Positions 1-6,959 of a stretch of DNA of 35,020 nt are shown one piece after another. The DNA lies in assembly GCF_020889705.1 (NCBI RefSeq), contig NZ_JACMYP010000065.1, positions 1 through 35,020 of the forward strand, read 5' to 3'. The translations under genes and the position numbers were made by a program. The stretch's first letter is position 1. Every line of letters begins with the position of its first letter. Under the pieces are notes generated by a model. That model was not told the DNA's origin. It saw nothing but the letters and a program-made list of their open reading frames with translations, and did no database searches. This stretch comes from Bradyrhizobium altum. GTDB lineage: Bacteria; Pseudomonadota; Alphaproteobacteria; Rhizobiales; Xanthobacteraceae.

Positions 1-183
1 GCCCCCACGGCTGCGGTCACCCCAAACGAAAATAGGACCCGCCAAATGTCGGCCTGTTTAGGCTCAAAAGTCGGTTCGTTCTGCCGAGCCAAGGTGCCCC
101 TTAGTGTAAAGCGAGGTCATCGACCAACCTAAGCCGCGAAAGCTGCTCTCCGCTTTAACATGGGTGAAGAAGGCTTGGGTTTT

Positions 184-588
184 CTATCGCTCTCCCGGCC
201 ACCAAGGTCGACGGCGGGTTCATGGTCGAGATCTTGTTCGTCCGCAATGCTACGAGATGGCTCCGTTACCATTCGATCGAGAGCACTGCCTACAGCGCAT
301 GTACCGCTCGAGCTCGTGGATCGGCGTCGATTTCGGCTGTCGGACAATGTCCAGTGCGACCGTCTGGTGGGTGTCGCATCCGAGGCACTTCACTTCGAGG
401 TAGCGATAACCGGCGTTGAGCGCGTCACCGAGGGCGGGGGACGGCTGTGCCGGCCCCTGGAAGGCGAGCATGCGAGCGTTCCAAGCCTGGCAGGCCAACG
501 CATCGGCATCCCGCCGCGCCTCCACAGCTCGCTCGGCCAGATGCCTGACGGTGGCGCCGAACATGTACTCTCGGGATTTCGAGCCCAT
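184..588 (-). pseudogene. CxxC...CxxC zinc-ribbon conserved hypothetical, two frameshifts
   Basis: The reading starts at the ATG at 588 (MGSKSREYMFGATVRHL) and runs through a helical N-terminal half into a CLGC...CRQC cysteine pair, which suggests a zinc ribbon. This resembles a conserved Bradyrhizobium hypothetical family that I know only by sequence pattern. In the first frame it stops shortly after CRQCS (about 250). The expected tail continues in other frames: RSHLVALRTNKIS, then PPST, then WWPGER and a stop at 184. That needs one indel near 262-285 and one extra T in CCAAGG (plus strand, 202-207). An upstream in-frame start at 672 exists but adds 28 unconserved-looking residues. Function is unknown. 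The frameshifts are read directly from the sequence; calling it a pseudogene is inference, because sequencing error would give the same picture. Confidence 0.7.
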
Positions 589-683
589 CGCGCATGATCG
601 CGCGAAACGTGTTGGGCGAGAAGCCGCTAGGACTGGCGTCTCGCGTGGTTCGAAATGCGAGACTTTGGTCAATTGGCCGGTAG

Positions 684-869
684 TTAGTTCGAAGGCTTCC
701 GGAATGGCACCACTACTCCGTCGGCAGCTCGGATCGCTACCTTGGCCAGTTCCAACGCGTCGAACCTGAGATTCACAAGCGTATCAGCGACGCCCTGACG
801 ATCGAACTCACGGACGAGCGCCTCGGTCACCCTCATCAGTCTGGCGGTCTCAGCTTCGGTCATGGGCAT
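684..869 (-). CDS. small helical hypothetical protein
   Basis: A protein of about 61 residues starting MPMTEAETARLMRVTEALV. It is charged, apparently all-helical, and has no membrane segment or cysteine. The frame stays open to a TTG at 914, but the ATG at 869 or 863 fits the start of the ordered-looking sequence better. No strong ribosome-binding site is visible, so the start is uncertain. It lies just upstream of the zinc-ribbon gene on the same strand and may share its transcript. I do not recognise the family. Confidence 0.45.
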   Translation of the reverse strand: MPMTEAETARLMRVTEALVREFDRQGVADTLVNLRFDALELAKVAIRAADGVVVPFRKPSN

Positions 870-1034
870 GGGCGTTGGCTTTGATGGTAGGGCGGAGAAA
901 AAGGTCCATTCCAAGAGGCTAACGAATGGGAAATGACCGGGGCAATCCCGCCATCAGCACGCGGTTGTTGAGTCGAGTCGAGCAATGGACCGGCCGCCCT
1001 GATCGAGCCCGTCGTTAGCGCCGTCTCATGGGTT

Positions 1035-1466
1035 ATGTCACGCCGTCCGGATTGGCCGGCGAGGGGACTGGCGTGGATCGAGGCCTTCGACGGCATCCCG
1101 CTGGCGGGCCTTATCGATACGATGCGGTCGCTGGAAGCCTTCGAGGAACGGGATCTTGCCGGGCACCTGCAGGCGAGCATCAAGCTGAGCCGTGCGCTCG
1201 ATCCGCCATTGGTGCCGCCGAAGCCGAAGCGGGTGCATAAGAAGCGGAGGGAGGCAATTGAGGTACCCCCGGACGAGGCTTGTGCTGGCCTTGTATTCCA
1301 CGTCTGGTTGCGGGAAGGTGTAGCCAAATGGCGAATTGGGGCGGATTCGCGCGGTGGGCTCGACAAACCTGGTCAATTTGGCAACGCGCTCTTTTCGGGC
1401 GGCGATTGCCCTTATGTTGCACACCGGGCTTATCGCAGTCGCAATACTCATGGTTTACCTGGTTGA
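1035..1466 (+). CDS. hypothetical protein, possibly a fragment
   Basis: The first 75 or so residues look like genuine protein (RGLAWIEAFDGIPLAGLID, then a Lys/Pro-rich stretch PPKPKRVHKKRR). The frame is open upstream of the ATG to about 973, with similarly protein-like sequence (ALIEPVVSAVSWV), so the N-terminus may be longer or truncated. The last 50 residues look like out-of-frame sequence and overlap the next gene, so the true end may have been lost to a frameshift. No domain is recognised. Confidence 0.35.
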   Translation: MSRRPDWPARGLAWIEAFDGIPLAGLIDTMRSLEAFEERDLAGHLQASIKLSRALDPPLVPPKPKRVHKKRREAIEVPPDEACAGLVFHVWLREGVAKWRIGADSRGGLDKPGQFGNALFSGGDCPYVAHRAYRSRNTHGLPG

Positions 1467-1620
1467 AAGGCTATTGCATCAACTATGGCCCGAAACTGCC
1501 CCGTTGCTTTTTGACCGGGTGCCTCTAACGTGGCTTATGCAGGTGATAGACTGTGTTTTCTTTGTGCTCTTTGGAACGATGGGCGCCATCGACGCATTTC
1601 GGATACTTCGAGGCGAATAG
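1336..1620 (+). CDS. small two-helix membrane protein
   Basis: 94 residues with two hydrophobic segments, at about residues 22-44 (ALMLHTGLIAVAILMVYLV) and 66-88 (WLMQVIDCVFFVLFGTMGAI). An amphipathic linker (LLHQLWPETAPLLFDRVP) separates them. It ends two bases before the next membrane protein, so the two are probably one transcription unit. No enzymatic motif is visible. It is most simply an inner-membrane protein of unknown role carried by the integrated element. Confidence 0.55.
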   Translation: MGRIRAVGSTNLVNLATRSFRAAIALMLHTGLIAVAILMVYLVERLLHQLWPETAPLLFDRVPLTWLMQVIDCVFFVLFGTMGAIDAFRILRGE

Positions 1621-1622
1621 AA

Positions 1623-2195
1623 ATGATCCTGTCAGCCGCAAGGTTCTCGCTTACACCGTCGGCTCTCCTTAATTGGGCGGCTGCTCGCCTAGCGGTATAC
1701 CTGGTCGCGTCATGCATGACAGCCGCGGTCTTTGTTGGCGGAGCAGCGTTCTACTCGTTTGTATGGCCGGCTCCGCCGCGGCCTCAGCTATCCGTTCCGC
1801 AAAGCTTACCAGCACCCGCCGCTCCTTCTTTCGACCAAGACGATGCGATGAGGCGGAGCTTTTCGCCCAATCGCGTAGAGCCGTTAGTCGTCTCTGAGTT
1901 GGCGTTGCGGCAAGTTACCGGGGCCAGCGTTATTACGCTCGACGAGAAGAGCAGGCACCTCGTTGGAAGTGTCTTGGAGGCCAACTCAATCGAAGGGAAG
2001 GACTTCGTTCTCAGGGTCTCGCGCGGCGGTCCCCAGGGAATGAGCAACGAATTTGGACTTCGGACCCCCAGCACGTTCGTAATGCGCGCGAGTGATCTAA
2101 GCTGGTATGAAGTTAAGCTGTCGGGCGAGCGCGATGTCTATGCGGTTGCAACCAAAGAGCAGGTGCTTGCAGCGATGGCGCGCGAGATCAAGTAG
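1623..2195 (+). CDS. membrane-anchored periplasmic hypothetical protein
   Basis: 190 residues. The ATG at 1623 is chosen because it follows directly on the upstream gene and begins a sensible anchor; the open frame extends back to 1530 only as out-of-frame sequence. Residues about 18-42 form one hydrophobic helix, followed by a Pro-rich linker (PAPPRPQLSVPQSLPAPAAP) and a soluble C-terminal domain of about 120 residues, probably periplasmic. No catalytic motif is recognised. With the preceding two-helix protein it may form a small envelope complex, which is inference from adjacency alone. Confidence 0.6.
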   Translation: MILSAARFSLTPSALLNWAAARLAVYLVASCMTAAVFVGGAAFYSFVWPAPPRPQLSVPQSLPAPAAPSFDQDDAMRRSFSPNRVEPLVVSELALRQVTGASVITLDEKSRHLVGSVLEANSIEGKDFVLRVSRGGPQGMSNEFGLRTPSTFVMRASDLSWYEVKLSGERDVYAVATKEQVLAAMAREIK

Positions 2196-2230
2196 AGATG
2201 GCGCTCGTCCGCGGGGCATCGTTTGTCGCG

Positions 2231-2529
2231 TCAGTTCGAACAGCTCCTTTGACGCCCGGGAAGATAATCAGCTGAGACGCCTTTGGCGAAGTTGACCACT
2301 TCGTCCCAATCGAGCCTAGTGTCGACCCAACCGACCTTGCCGCACGCGGTGCATTTCAGGTGCGCCGAGATGTCCTGCCAGTCCCAATCCGGAAGATCAT
2401 CGAGCTTCAGCGACTGTTGTGGTGCTGGCAGCCGAGGCAGAACACTAGGACGGCTTTAAAGCCCGCGTCGCGATCGACGGGACCGGACCAGTGGCGGAGG
2501 AAGTAGGCGGGCTTGCGGCGCCAGGGCAT
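2231..2529 (-). pseudogene. Zinc-ribbon hypothetical with one frameshift
   Basis: From the ATG at 2529 one frame reads MPWRRKPAYFLRHWSGPVDR, then AVLVFCLGCQHHNSR and a stop. The next frame continues without loss of character as SLKLDDLPDWDWQDISAHLK, then CTACGKVGWVDTRLDWDEVV, ending at 2231. The two halves together make a protein of about 98 residues with CxxC...CxxC spacing typical of a zinc ribbon. The frame change lies at about 2412-2424 (plus strand CGACTGTTGTGG). The intact parent would probably be a small nucleic-acid-binding or zinc-structural protein. Whether this is decay or a sequencing indel cannot be decided here. Confidence 0.6.
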
Positions 2530-2634
2530 AGCCGATTGATTCCGCGGTCGTCGAGCAGATGCAAAATTCTAAAGACGTTTGGGACAGGGAGCGCTGCGAG
2601 GCTACTGAGCGTCGTGGGTGTGGTGACTGAACCC

Positions 2635-2835
2635 TCACGCCTCGTGCTCTGGTCGCATTAAGACGAATGCCATGTCGTCGGCACGCATGCCTTCAAAGCC
2701 TGCCTGCAGCACGACTTGGAGGCGCTCCAACGTGCGCAATGAGGCTCTTTCCTCGCCCGTCTGAACCGACAGATGGGCAATCACCTCGTAGACGTACTCT
2801 GCAAGCCTTTTCGATATGGGATAGAAATCGGTCAT
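2635..2835 (-). CDS. small helical hypothetical protein
   Basis: 66 residues, MTDFYPISKRLAEYVYEVIA through a Glu/Arg-rich middle to ADDMAFVLMRPEHEA. It looks entirely helical, with no transmembrane segment. It starts 22 bases after the stop of the Myb-repeat gene on the same strand, so it is probably the second gene of that unit. The ribosome-binding site is weak. The family is not recognised; its pairing with a DNA-binding protein is the only functional hint. Confidence 0.55.
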   Translation of the reverse strand: MTDFYPISKRLAEYVYEVIAHLSVQTGEERASLRTLERLQVVLQAGFEGMRADDMAFVLMRPEHEA

Positions 2836-2857
2836 TTGCGCTTCTTTCCGAGAAAGG

Positions 2858-3626
2858 TCACTCGTCCTGCCAGTCTATAACGAGCTTGCCGCCAAAAAAA
2901 TCGACCGCAAGCGCGATCTTATTGAAGTCATCTCCTTTGGACTTGCGGCGAGGACCAACGAAGTATTCGCCACAACCAAGCTGACGGCTCAACTTCTTGA
3001 TGCTGATTTTGTCCTCTTCGGCTCGACGCCTGATTTGCTGTCGCAGATCATCAGGCAATGATGGCTTGTCCTTCTTCAACTGCATTCGTTTTGCCTGCTG
3101 AAGAATCGAGCTTTCGGAATGACGTGGAAACGCACCTTTCAGATCGGCGCGCTTACACGAAGGCCACATTTTCCGAAGCCTGACCAGTTCGGCGCCAGTC
3201 CACGAGTTTACGTAGGAGTTGCACCCTAGTGCCTTTCTCCGGACCCTCACTGCTTCGGGCGTGCGGTTCTTGAACAGCTTTGCCAATTCCCGAATTGGCT
3301 TGGCCGCGTGTCTACGAATTTTCCTATCCTCCGCAGCCGTCCACCACTGCGGCTGTGTGGAGAAGCCCATCGCGCTACGTCGGCCCTGTACGGCATTTTG
3401 CGTTCGGCCAAGGAAGCAACTCGACTGCGCGGGCAATCGAGTTCGCACTTATGATCGCGTCCTCTTCGGCTGTCCAACGCTTCGGTGTGGTGGCACCGAG
3501 CGTCCTTCGCCGGGCCTTGCAAGCGCCCCATGATCGACCTGGCAGCCTCCGCGCCGCTTCAGCTGGAGCAAACTCCTTGATTACTGCGTCTTCCTGCTGA
3601 GTCCACTGGTCGGCACGGTTCGGCAT
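2858..3626 (-). pseudogene. Four-repeat Myb/SANT-like protein with XRE-like tail, one frameshift
   Basis: Four tandem units of 43-47 residues each begin with a Trp-acidic motif. Their Trp codons lie near 3605 (WTQQEDAVI), 3476 (WTAEEDAII), 3343 (WTAAEDRKI) and 3202 (WTGAELVRL), and each ends in an Arg/Lys-rich recognition-helix-like stretch (ACKARRRTLG, AVRVRRKALG). This is the pattern of Myb/SANT DNA-binding repeats. From about 3058 the C-terminus (RRRAEEDKISIKKLSRQLG to IALAVDFFGGKLVIDWQDE) resembles an XRE/Cro helix-turn-helix domain. Repeats 1-2 and 3-4 lie in different frames. They join if one T is removed at CCTTGGCC (plus strand GGCCAAGG, 3406-3413), restoring LLPGRTQNAVQ. The start at 3626 has GGAGG upstream; an alternative start is 3722. 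It is probably a multivalent DNA-binding regulator. Whether it is broken in vivo is uncertain. Confidence 0.65.
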
Positions 3627-3756
3627 CGGGCGCGCGCCTCCACGCGGCCTTGAGCCTTCTGCTGATCTCACGAGGTTGGAATACTGCTCCGACTTGATGT
3701 CCCCGCAATACCCGCAATTCACCGGGCGATGGGCAAGCGCCGCGGCACACGCGGGC

Positions 3757-3894
3757 CTAATTGCCCATTGAGCGCATAGCGTTGTCTGTCATTTGCTTCC
3801 GGTAGGCCGCGCGCGTGTTAAGACGAGCCGCAATCAACAGCGCCGTAGGAATGCCAACTACTGCGAGAAAAATCACGGTGCCGATGGCTGCCAT
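3757..3894 (-). CDS. 45-residue single-helix membrane protein
   Basis: MAAIGTVIFLAVVGIPTALL forms an N-terminal hydrophobic helix, followed by a basic cytoplasmic-type tail (RLNTRAAYRKQMTDNAMRS). The start at 3894 is preceded by CCGGGAGACGACG, a good ribosome-binding site, so it is preferred over the open frame that begins at 4017. The role is unknown; small proteins of this kind are often modulators of membrane complexes. Confidence 0.55.
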   Translation of the reverse strand: MAAIGTVIFLAVVGIPTALLIAARLNTRAAYRKQMTDNAMRSMGN

Positions 3895-4054
3895 CGTCGT
3901 CTCCCGGTTACTTCCGAGATTCTGAATCAACCGCAGGCTGCGATCAAGGGCTAATTTACCCATCGGTCGTCCATGTCGGCTTCGATTTTGCAGTGGAGAA
4001 CATCGGACGAGCGTCACCCTTGCTGCCCAAATATTTGATGCGACTCACCCTTTT

Positions 4055-4987
4055 TTGCTCTCCGACGCTATCCCGGCCAAGTGGAGCGAAACAATGTGGC
4101 ATTCGCCGAAGGGAGTTATTCAGAGGAAGGGACTGACAGACGAAAAGGCCGCACGCTTGCTCGAGGGCTTTCGAGCCGGCAGCACGCTAAAACCGTTTGC
4201 AGTCAAATCCACTCGATTCAAGGCTTACTGCGACGCTCATCCGGGATATGCGCTGGTAGCGCTCCCGCTTCTAGAAACCAACAATAAAGCAGCGAACTGG
4301 CGCAAAGGTGAAGCCAAGCGCAATCGGACGCACTGCAAGCGTGGCCATCCGCTAAATGACGCGACGGTCTACCTCGATCGCGGTGGAAGCCATCGGAAGT
4401 GCATGCTCTGTACGGCTATCAACGAAAAGAATCCTCCTTTGCCGACGGCGGATCAGGTCTCGCGGGTCACCGCGGCTCTGAATGCCGGCAAAACTATCGG
4501 AGAAATTTGCTGGGGCATTGTGGACGGAAAGAAGGTGGCGCACCCAATCCTAATTCATCGAAAGTTGAAGCGGTATCGTGATGAGAATCCCGATTATGAC
4601 CGCTTTGTTAGCTCCGTGATATCCGGCAGCGGTAGCCGTGCGCGACAGCGACGTCTCCTTCAACCCCAAAAGCTTCAGGTCATCGCCGCTCGATCGCAAC
4701 ATAATGACTACCACTCCATCGTGGCTATGGTGCCGTCGTATCTCCCTCCCGACGTGCGAGACGACGTCGCCCAATCTATCATGCTGGCATTGCTTGAGGG
4801 CACGCTCCGACGCGACCAACTAAAAGCACGGGTGGGGGAGTTCGTGAGGCTGCATCACCGTGAAGCCAATAAAGTCGGCGTCGGCAAATTTGGGCTTCGG
4901 TCTTTAGATGCGCCGGCGTTCACTGACGGATCAAAAACCCTGGCCGATTTTGAGACGCGCAGCATTTGGGACGAGGTGCCCATGTAG
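4055..4987 (+). CDS. Zinc-ribbon / sigma-factor-like protein with duplicated N-terminal module
   Basis: 310 residues. Residues about 27-66 (GLTDEKAARLLEGFRAG to FKAYCDAHPGYA) and 130-182 (PTADQVSRVTAALNAGKT to LKRYRDENPDYD) look like two copies of one helical module. Between them, C94, H98, C116 and C119 (CKRGHPL...CMLC) form a zinc-binding site of the kind seen in HNH-associated ribbons. No HNH catalytic His-Asn-His set follows. The C-terminal 90 residues (PPDVRDDVAQSIMLALLEG to RSLDAPAFTDGSKTLADFE) resemble sigma-70 region 2 and the SLDAP...DG...TL linker of sigma factors. It may therefore be a transcription or DNA-binding factor. The start could also be Met14. It is divergent from the minus-strand cargo genes. 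The sigma resemblance is from pattern only. Confidence 0.7.
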   Translation: MLSDAIPAKWSETMWHSPKGVIQRKGLTDEKAARLLEGFRAGSTLKPFAVKSTRFKAYCDAHPGYALVALPLLETNNKAANWRKGEAKRNRTHCKRGHPLNDATVYLDRGGSHRKCMLCTAINEKNPPLPTADQVSRVTAALNAGKTIGEICWGIVDGKKVAHPILIHRKLKRYRDENPDYDRFVSSVISGSGSRARQRRLLQPQKLQVIAARSQHNDYHSIVAMVPSYLPPDVRDDVAQSIMLALLEGTLRRDQLKARVGEFVRLHHREANKVGVGKFGLRSLDAPAFTDGSKTLADFETRSIWDEVPM

Positions 4988-4988
4988 A

Positions 4989-5297
4989 TCACGGCACAGC
5001 TAATCGCCGCAGTCCGTCTCGCAGCGAGGTGCACCTATTCTTGTGCCATTGCTCGATTTGCCAAGCGTTCCACCGGAAATGATCGTTGCCGATTTTAAAG
5101 TCGTCCAATCCAAGATCGCGCTGCATTTGAATTGGGAGAGCTTCGATGTGTCCAACAACACCCTCCAGCCAAGTTTGAAGCGGTCCCGGAGCAGAATATC
5201 GGGTGGTGGGATCGCTCATCGCCGCCAAGTGGTGGAGGCGCTTGTCCAGATCGAAGTTGCCTGTTCGGAAGAATAAGTCATCCAGCGGGTCGCGCAT
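4989..5297 (-). CDS. hypothetical protein
   Basis: 102 residues starting MRDPLDDLFFRTGNFDLDKR. It is soluble, acidic and Trp-rich toward the C-terminus (FRWNAWQIEQWHKNRCTSLR). The ATG at 5297 is preferred because it lies 14 bases after the stop of the upstream membrane-protein gene; the frame is open to 5360. It is probably co-transcribed with that gene. Its stop sits one base from the end of the convergent sigma-like gene. The family is not recognised. Confidence 0.6.
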   Translation of the reverse strand: MRDPLDDLFFRTGNFDLDKRLHHLAAMSDPTTRYSAPGPLQTWLEGVVGHIEALPIQMQRDLGLDDFKIGNDHFRWNAWQIEQWHKNRCTSLRDGLRRLAVP

Positions 5298-5311
5298 GTT
5301 GTCTTTCTTGG

Positions 5312-5551
5312 TTAGAGGAGTATCAGGAGCGACTGCAGCAGGGCTGCAATGGCCGCGCATGCCGCTGCAAGTGCGTTGTATCGGCTCTGCTTGGCCAAAC
5401 TGACGTGGATCTCGTCAAACACGTCGAAGAGCGATCCCTTGAGCGGTCCTGGCGGGATGCGCTCAGGCGTCTTCGTCAGGCTGGCAATGAGCCATAGAAC
5501 GGCCGCAGCCAAGCCGAACAGGCCCGATAGGATCTGTACCGCGAGCATCAT
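5312..5551 (-). CDS. two-helix membrane hypothetical protein
   Basis: 79 residues with two hydrophobic helices, at about residues 3-25 (LAVQILSGLFGLAAAVLWLI) and 59-79 (ALAAACAAIAALLQSLLILL). A 30-residue polar loop (TPERIPPGPLKGSLFDVFDE) separates them. It is the first gene of a probable two-gene unit with the 102-residue protein downstream. No transport or enzymatic motif is seen. Confidence 0.6.
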   Translation of the reverse strand: MMLAVQILSGLFGLAAAVLWLIASLTKTPERIPPGPLKGSLFDVFDEIHVSLAKQSRYNALAAACAAIAALLQSLLILL

Positions 5552-5617
5552 GCCGTTGTTTTGTATTTCAACTCGGCCTCGACCAGCCAGCGGATAAACA
5601 TTTTGCTACCAGCCGCC

Positions 5618-5899
5618 TCAATTGTCGATGTCGTCGCCGTCGTCGTCTTGGTCTGCACCGCGATCCGGATCTTCGACGTAGACGAGGCAACCTTCATAGA
5701 AAGAAACAGCGTTGCCGCGGAGCGGGCAGCTTGTCTCCGAAGAGATGCTATGTGCTTCAGCCCAGCGGTAACCGGCTGCGTGGCCAGAGCAATCTTCAGA
5801 GCAGTCATAACCGCCGAATTCGCGAGCCTGAGCTGCTCTGGAAGTTGCTATGCAGCCAACCAATGAAGAACACAACATCACGATTGCAAATTTACGCAT
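5618..5899 (-). CDS. Cys-rich secreted or lipoprotein with acidic tail
   Basis: 93 residues. A signal sequence (MRKFAIVMLCSSLVGC) contains a lipobox-like LVGC. The mature part has four cysteines (YDCSEDCSGH, TSCPL, EGCLVYVEDP) and a strongly acidic C-terminus (RGADQDDDGDDIDN). The pattern matches a small periplasmic protein common in Bradyrhizobium that I know only as hypothetical. The start follows AGGGGCGTTTCC. The acidic tail might bind a divalent metal, which is speculation. Confidence 0.65.
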   Translation of the reverse strand: MRKFAIVMLCSSLVGCIATSRAAQAREFGGYDCSEDCSGHAAGYRWAEAHSISSETSCPLRGNAVSFYEGCLVYVEDPDRGADQDDDGDDIDN

Positions 5900-6098
5900 G
5901 GAAACGCCCCTGCAAAAGTCTTTCGCGAATTGAACTTTGAGTCAGATGCTGGACGATTGCGTCGAGCGCGTCGTCGTTATGCACTTGAGACAATCCATTG
6001 CCCGCTGGTAGCTTAAGCCAGCTAATGTTTCCGCAACCGGAGGGCGAGCGCAAGGGGGTTGGCATGGATTTTCGGGGAGCCGGTAAACGCCGTGGCTA

Positions 6099-6356
6099 TC
6101 ATCCGTCGATAATCAGCCGATTCAAGAACGCATTGCAGGCCCGCTCGGCTTCAGCGAATGTGCTGAAGGGCGATCCGGACACCTGAGCTGCCGGCATATT
6201 CAGAAAGTCGGGGCGATACGACGCAACAAAGCCCGGCTCTCCATGCAAGCCAGGCCCACTTCGGCTCTCGTTGCTGATTACGAATGAATAGTCGTCGCTG
6301 CTTGCGATCCACATCTCCAGATCGCTAGTTTCGACGCGGCGGAAGTGCAGGGCCAT
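6099..6356 (-). CDS. hypothetical soluble protein
   Basis: 85 residues, MALHFRRVETSDLEMWIASS through a mixed alpha/beta pattern to EAERACNAFLNRLIIDG. The start at 6356 is chosen for the GGTGGAGGGCGAA just before it; the frame is open to 6368. There is no signal peptide or membrane segment. I recognise no domain. Confidence 0.55.
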   Translation of the reverse strand: MALHFRRVETSDLEMWIASSDDYSFVISNESRSGPGLHGEPGFVASYRPDFLNMPAAQVSGSPFSTFAEAERACNAFLNRLIIDG

Positions 6357-6411
6357 TTCGCCCTCCACCGGGAGACCAAACTTGGTCCTCCGTGGTTATC
6401 CAGATGGACGC

Positions 6412-6606
6412 TCAACCTACTTTTGTGCGGTTGGCCGCTTCAGCTTCCCGCGCCAGCCGTTCTGCCTTTAGGCGCTCTCGATTATCGTGGAGCGCTTTTT
6501 GCTCTTTGGCGTAATCGGTCGTGGCTTCCTTCGCCTTGACCGCTTTGAATATCTTGTGGGCCTCGCGCTCTGCAGCTGTCGTTGTACGCCGCTCTCGGTT
6601 GATCAT
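6412..6606 (-). CDS. small charged helical protein
   Basis: 64 residues, highly charged and predicted to be one or two long helices (REAHKIFKAVKAKEATTDYA, then ERLKAERLAREAEAANR). A strong ribosome-binding site (GGGAGGTCAATA) precedes the ATG at 6606. It resembles a short conserved protein found repeatedly in Bradyrhizobium, without assigned function. It has no membrane segment or cysteines. Confidence 0.65.
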   Translation of the reverse strand: MINRERRTTTAAEREAHKIFKAVKAKEATTDYAKEQKALHDNRERLKAERLAREAEAANRTKVG

Positions 6607-6676
6607 TATTGACCTCCCACTTGGGGCTCAATAGTCAACGCGCGGAGAGGGCTTTCGATCCCGTCGGCCGACCAAC

Positions 6677-6877
6677 TCATCTGACCCTCGCCTTCAGACC
6701 TAACTCGACCAGACGACGGATCGCTTCTGTCCGGACAGGTGAGTCGCTCTGGTCGGCAGCCCAAGCGTCGACGGCAGCGCGCAGCTCGACGGAAAGACGA
6801 ATAGACGTCACAGGGTCTTGCCCCGTAGCGGGGCGCCCCGGCTTTTTCCGTACTACGTTTTTCTTTGACGCCTTCAT
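6677..6877 (-). CDS. Ribbon-helix-helix (CopG/Arc-like) DNA-binding protein
   Basis: 66 residues. A basic N-terminus (KASKKNVVRKKPGRPATG) with an AT-hook-like RKKPGRP is followed by the ribbon strand (VTSIRLSVEL) and two helices (RAAVDAWAADQ and RTEAIRRLVELGLKA), the usual CopG/Arc order and length. Such proteins act as dimers on short operators and often repress their own gene. No recognisable ribosome-binding site precedes the ATG at 6877. Instead the motif CGTAGTACG (minus strand) sits six bases upstream and recurs inside the 5' coding region. No toxin partner is adjacent, so an antitoxin role is not supported. Confidence 0.75.
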   Translation of the reverse strand: MKASKKNVVRKKPGRPATGQDPVTSIRLSVELRAAVDAWAADQSDSPVRTEAIRRLVELGLKARVR

Positions 6878-6891
6878 AAAAACGTACTACG
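6849..6891 (-). promoter_or_regulatory. Paired CGTACTACG motif at the RHH gene start
   Basis: CGTACTACG occurs at 6849-6857 and again at 6883-6891, 34 bases apart, close to three helical turns. One copy lies just upstream of the start and one inside the first codons. The placement would suit autorepression by the ribbon-helix-helix protein. That is inference from position. Confidence 0.4.
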
Positions 6892-6897
6892 CTTATT

Positions 6898-6916
6898 CCG
6901 CTTGAAAAACAAGCGG
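6898..6916. terminator. CCGCTTG hairpin in a divergent intergenic region
   Basis: A perfect 7-bp stem (CCGCTTG / CAAGCGG) with an AAAAA loop lies between the divergent ribbon-helix-helix and EPxLG genes. No U-tract follows on either strand. It may be a transcriptional barrier or an untranslated-leader structure rather than a true terminator. Confidence 0.35.
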
Positions 6917-6959
6917 CCCGCCTCGGTGCGTCAACACCGCGACGAGCCTAGCCCAAAAC

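Noticed and set aside
4145..4420. HNH endonuclease call for the zinc protein
   Set aside because: The CKRGHPL...CMLC site is present, but the following His-Asn-His catalytic layout is not, and the C-terminus looks sigma-like.
6677..6877. RHH protein as the antitoxin of a toxin-antitoxin pair
   Set aside because: No overlapping or adjacent small toxin-like gene is present; the neighbours are separate or divergent.
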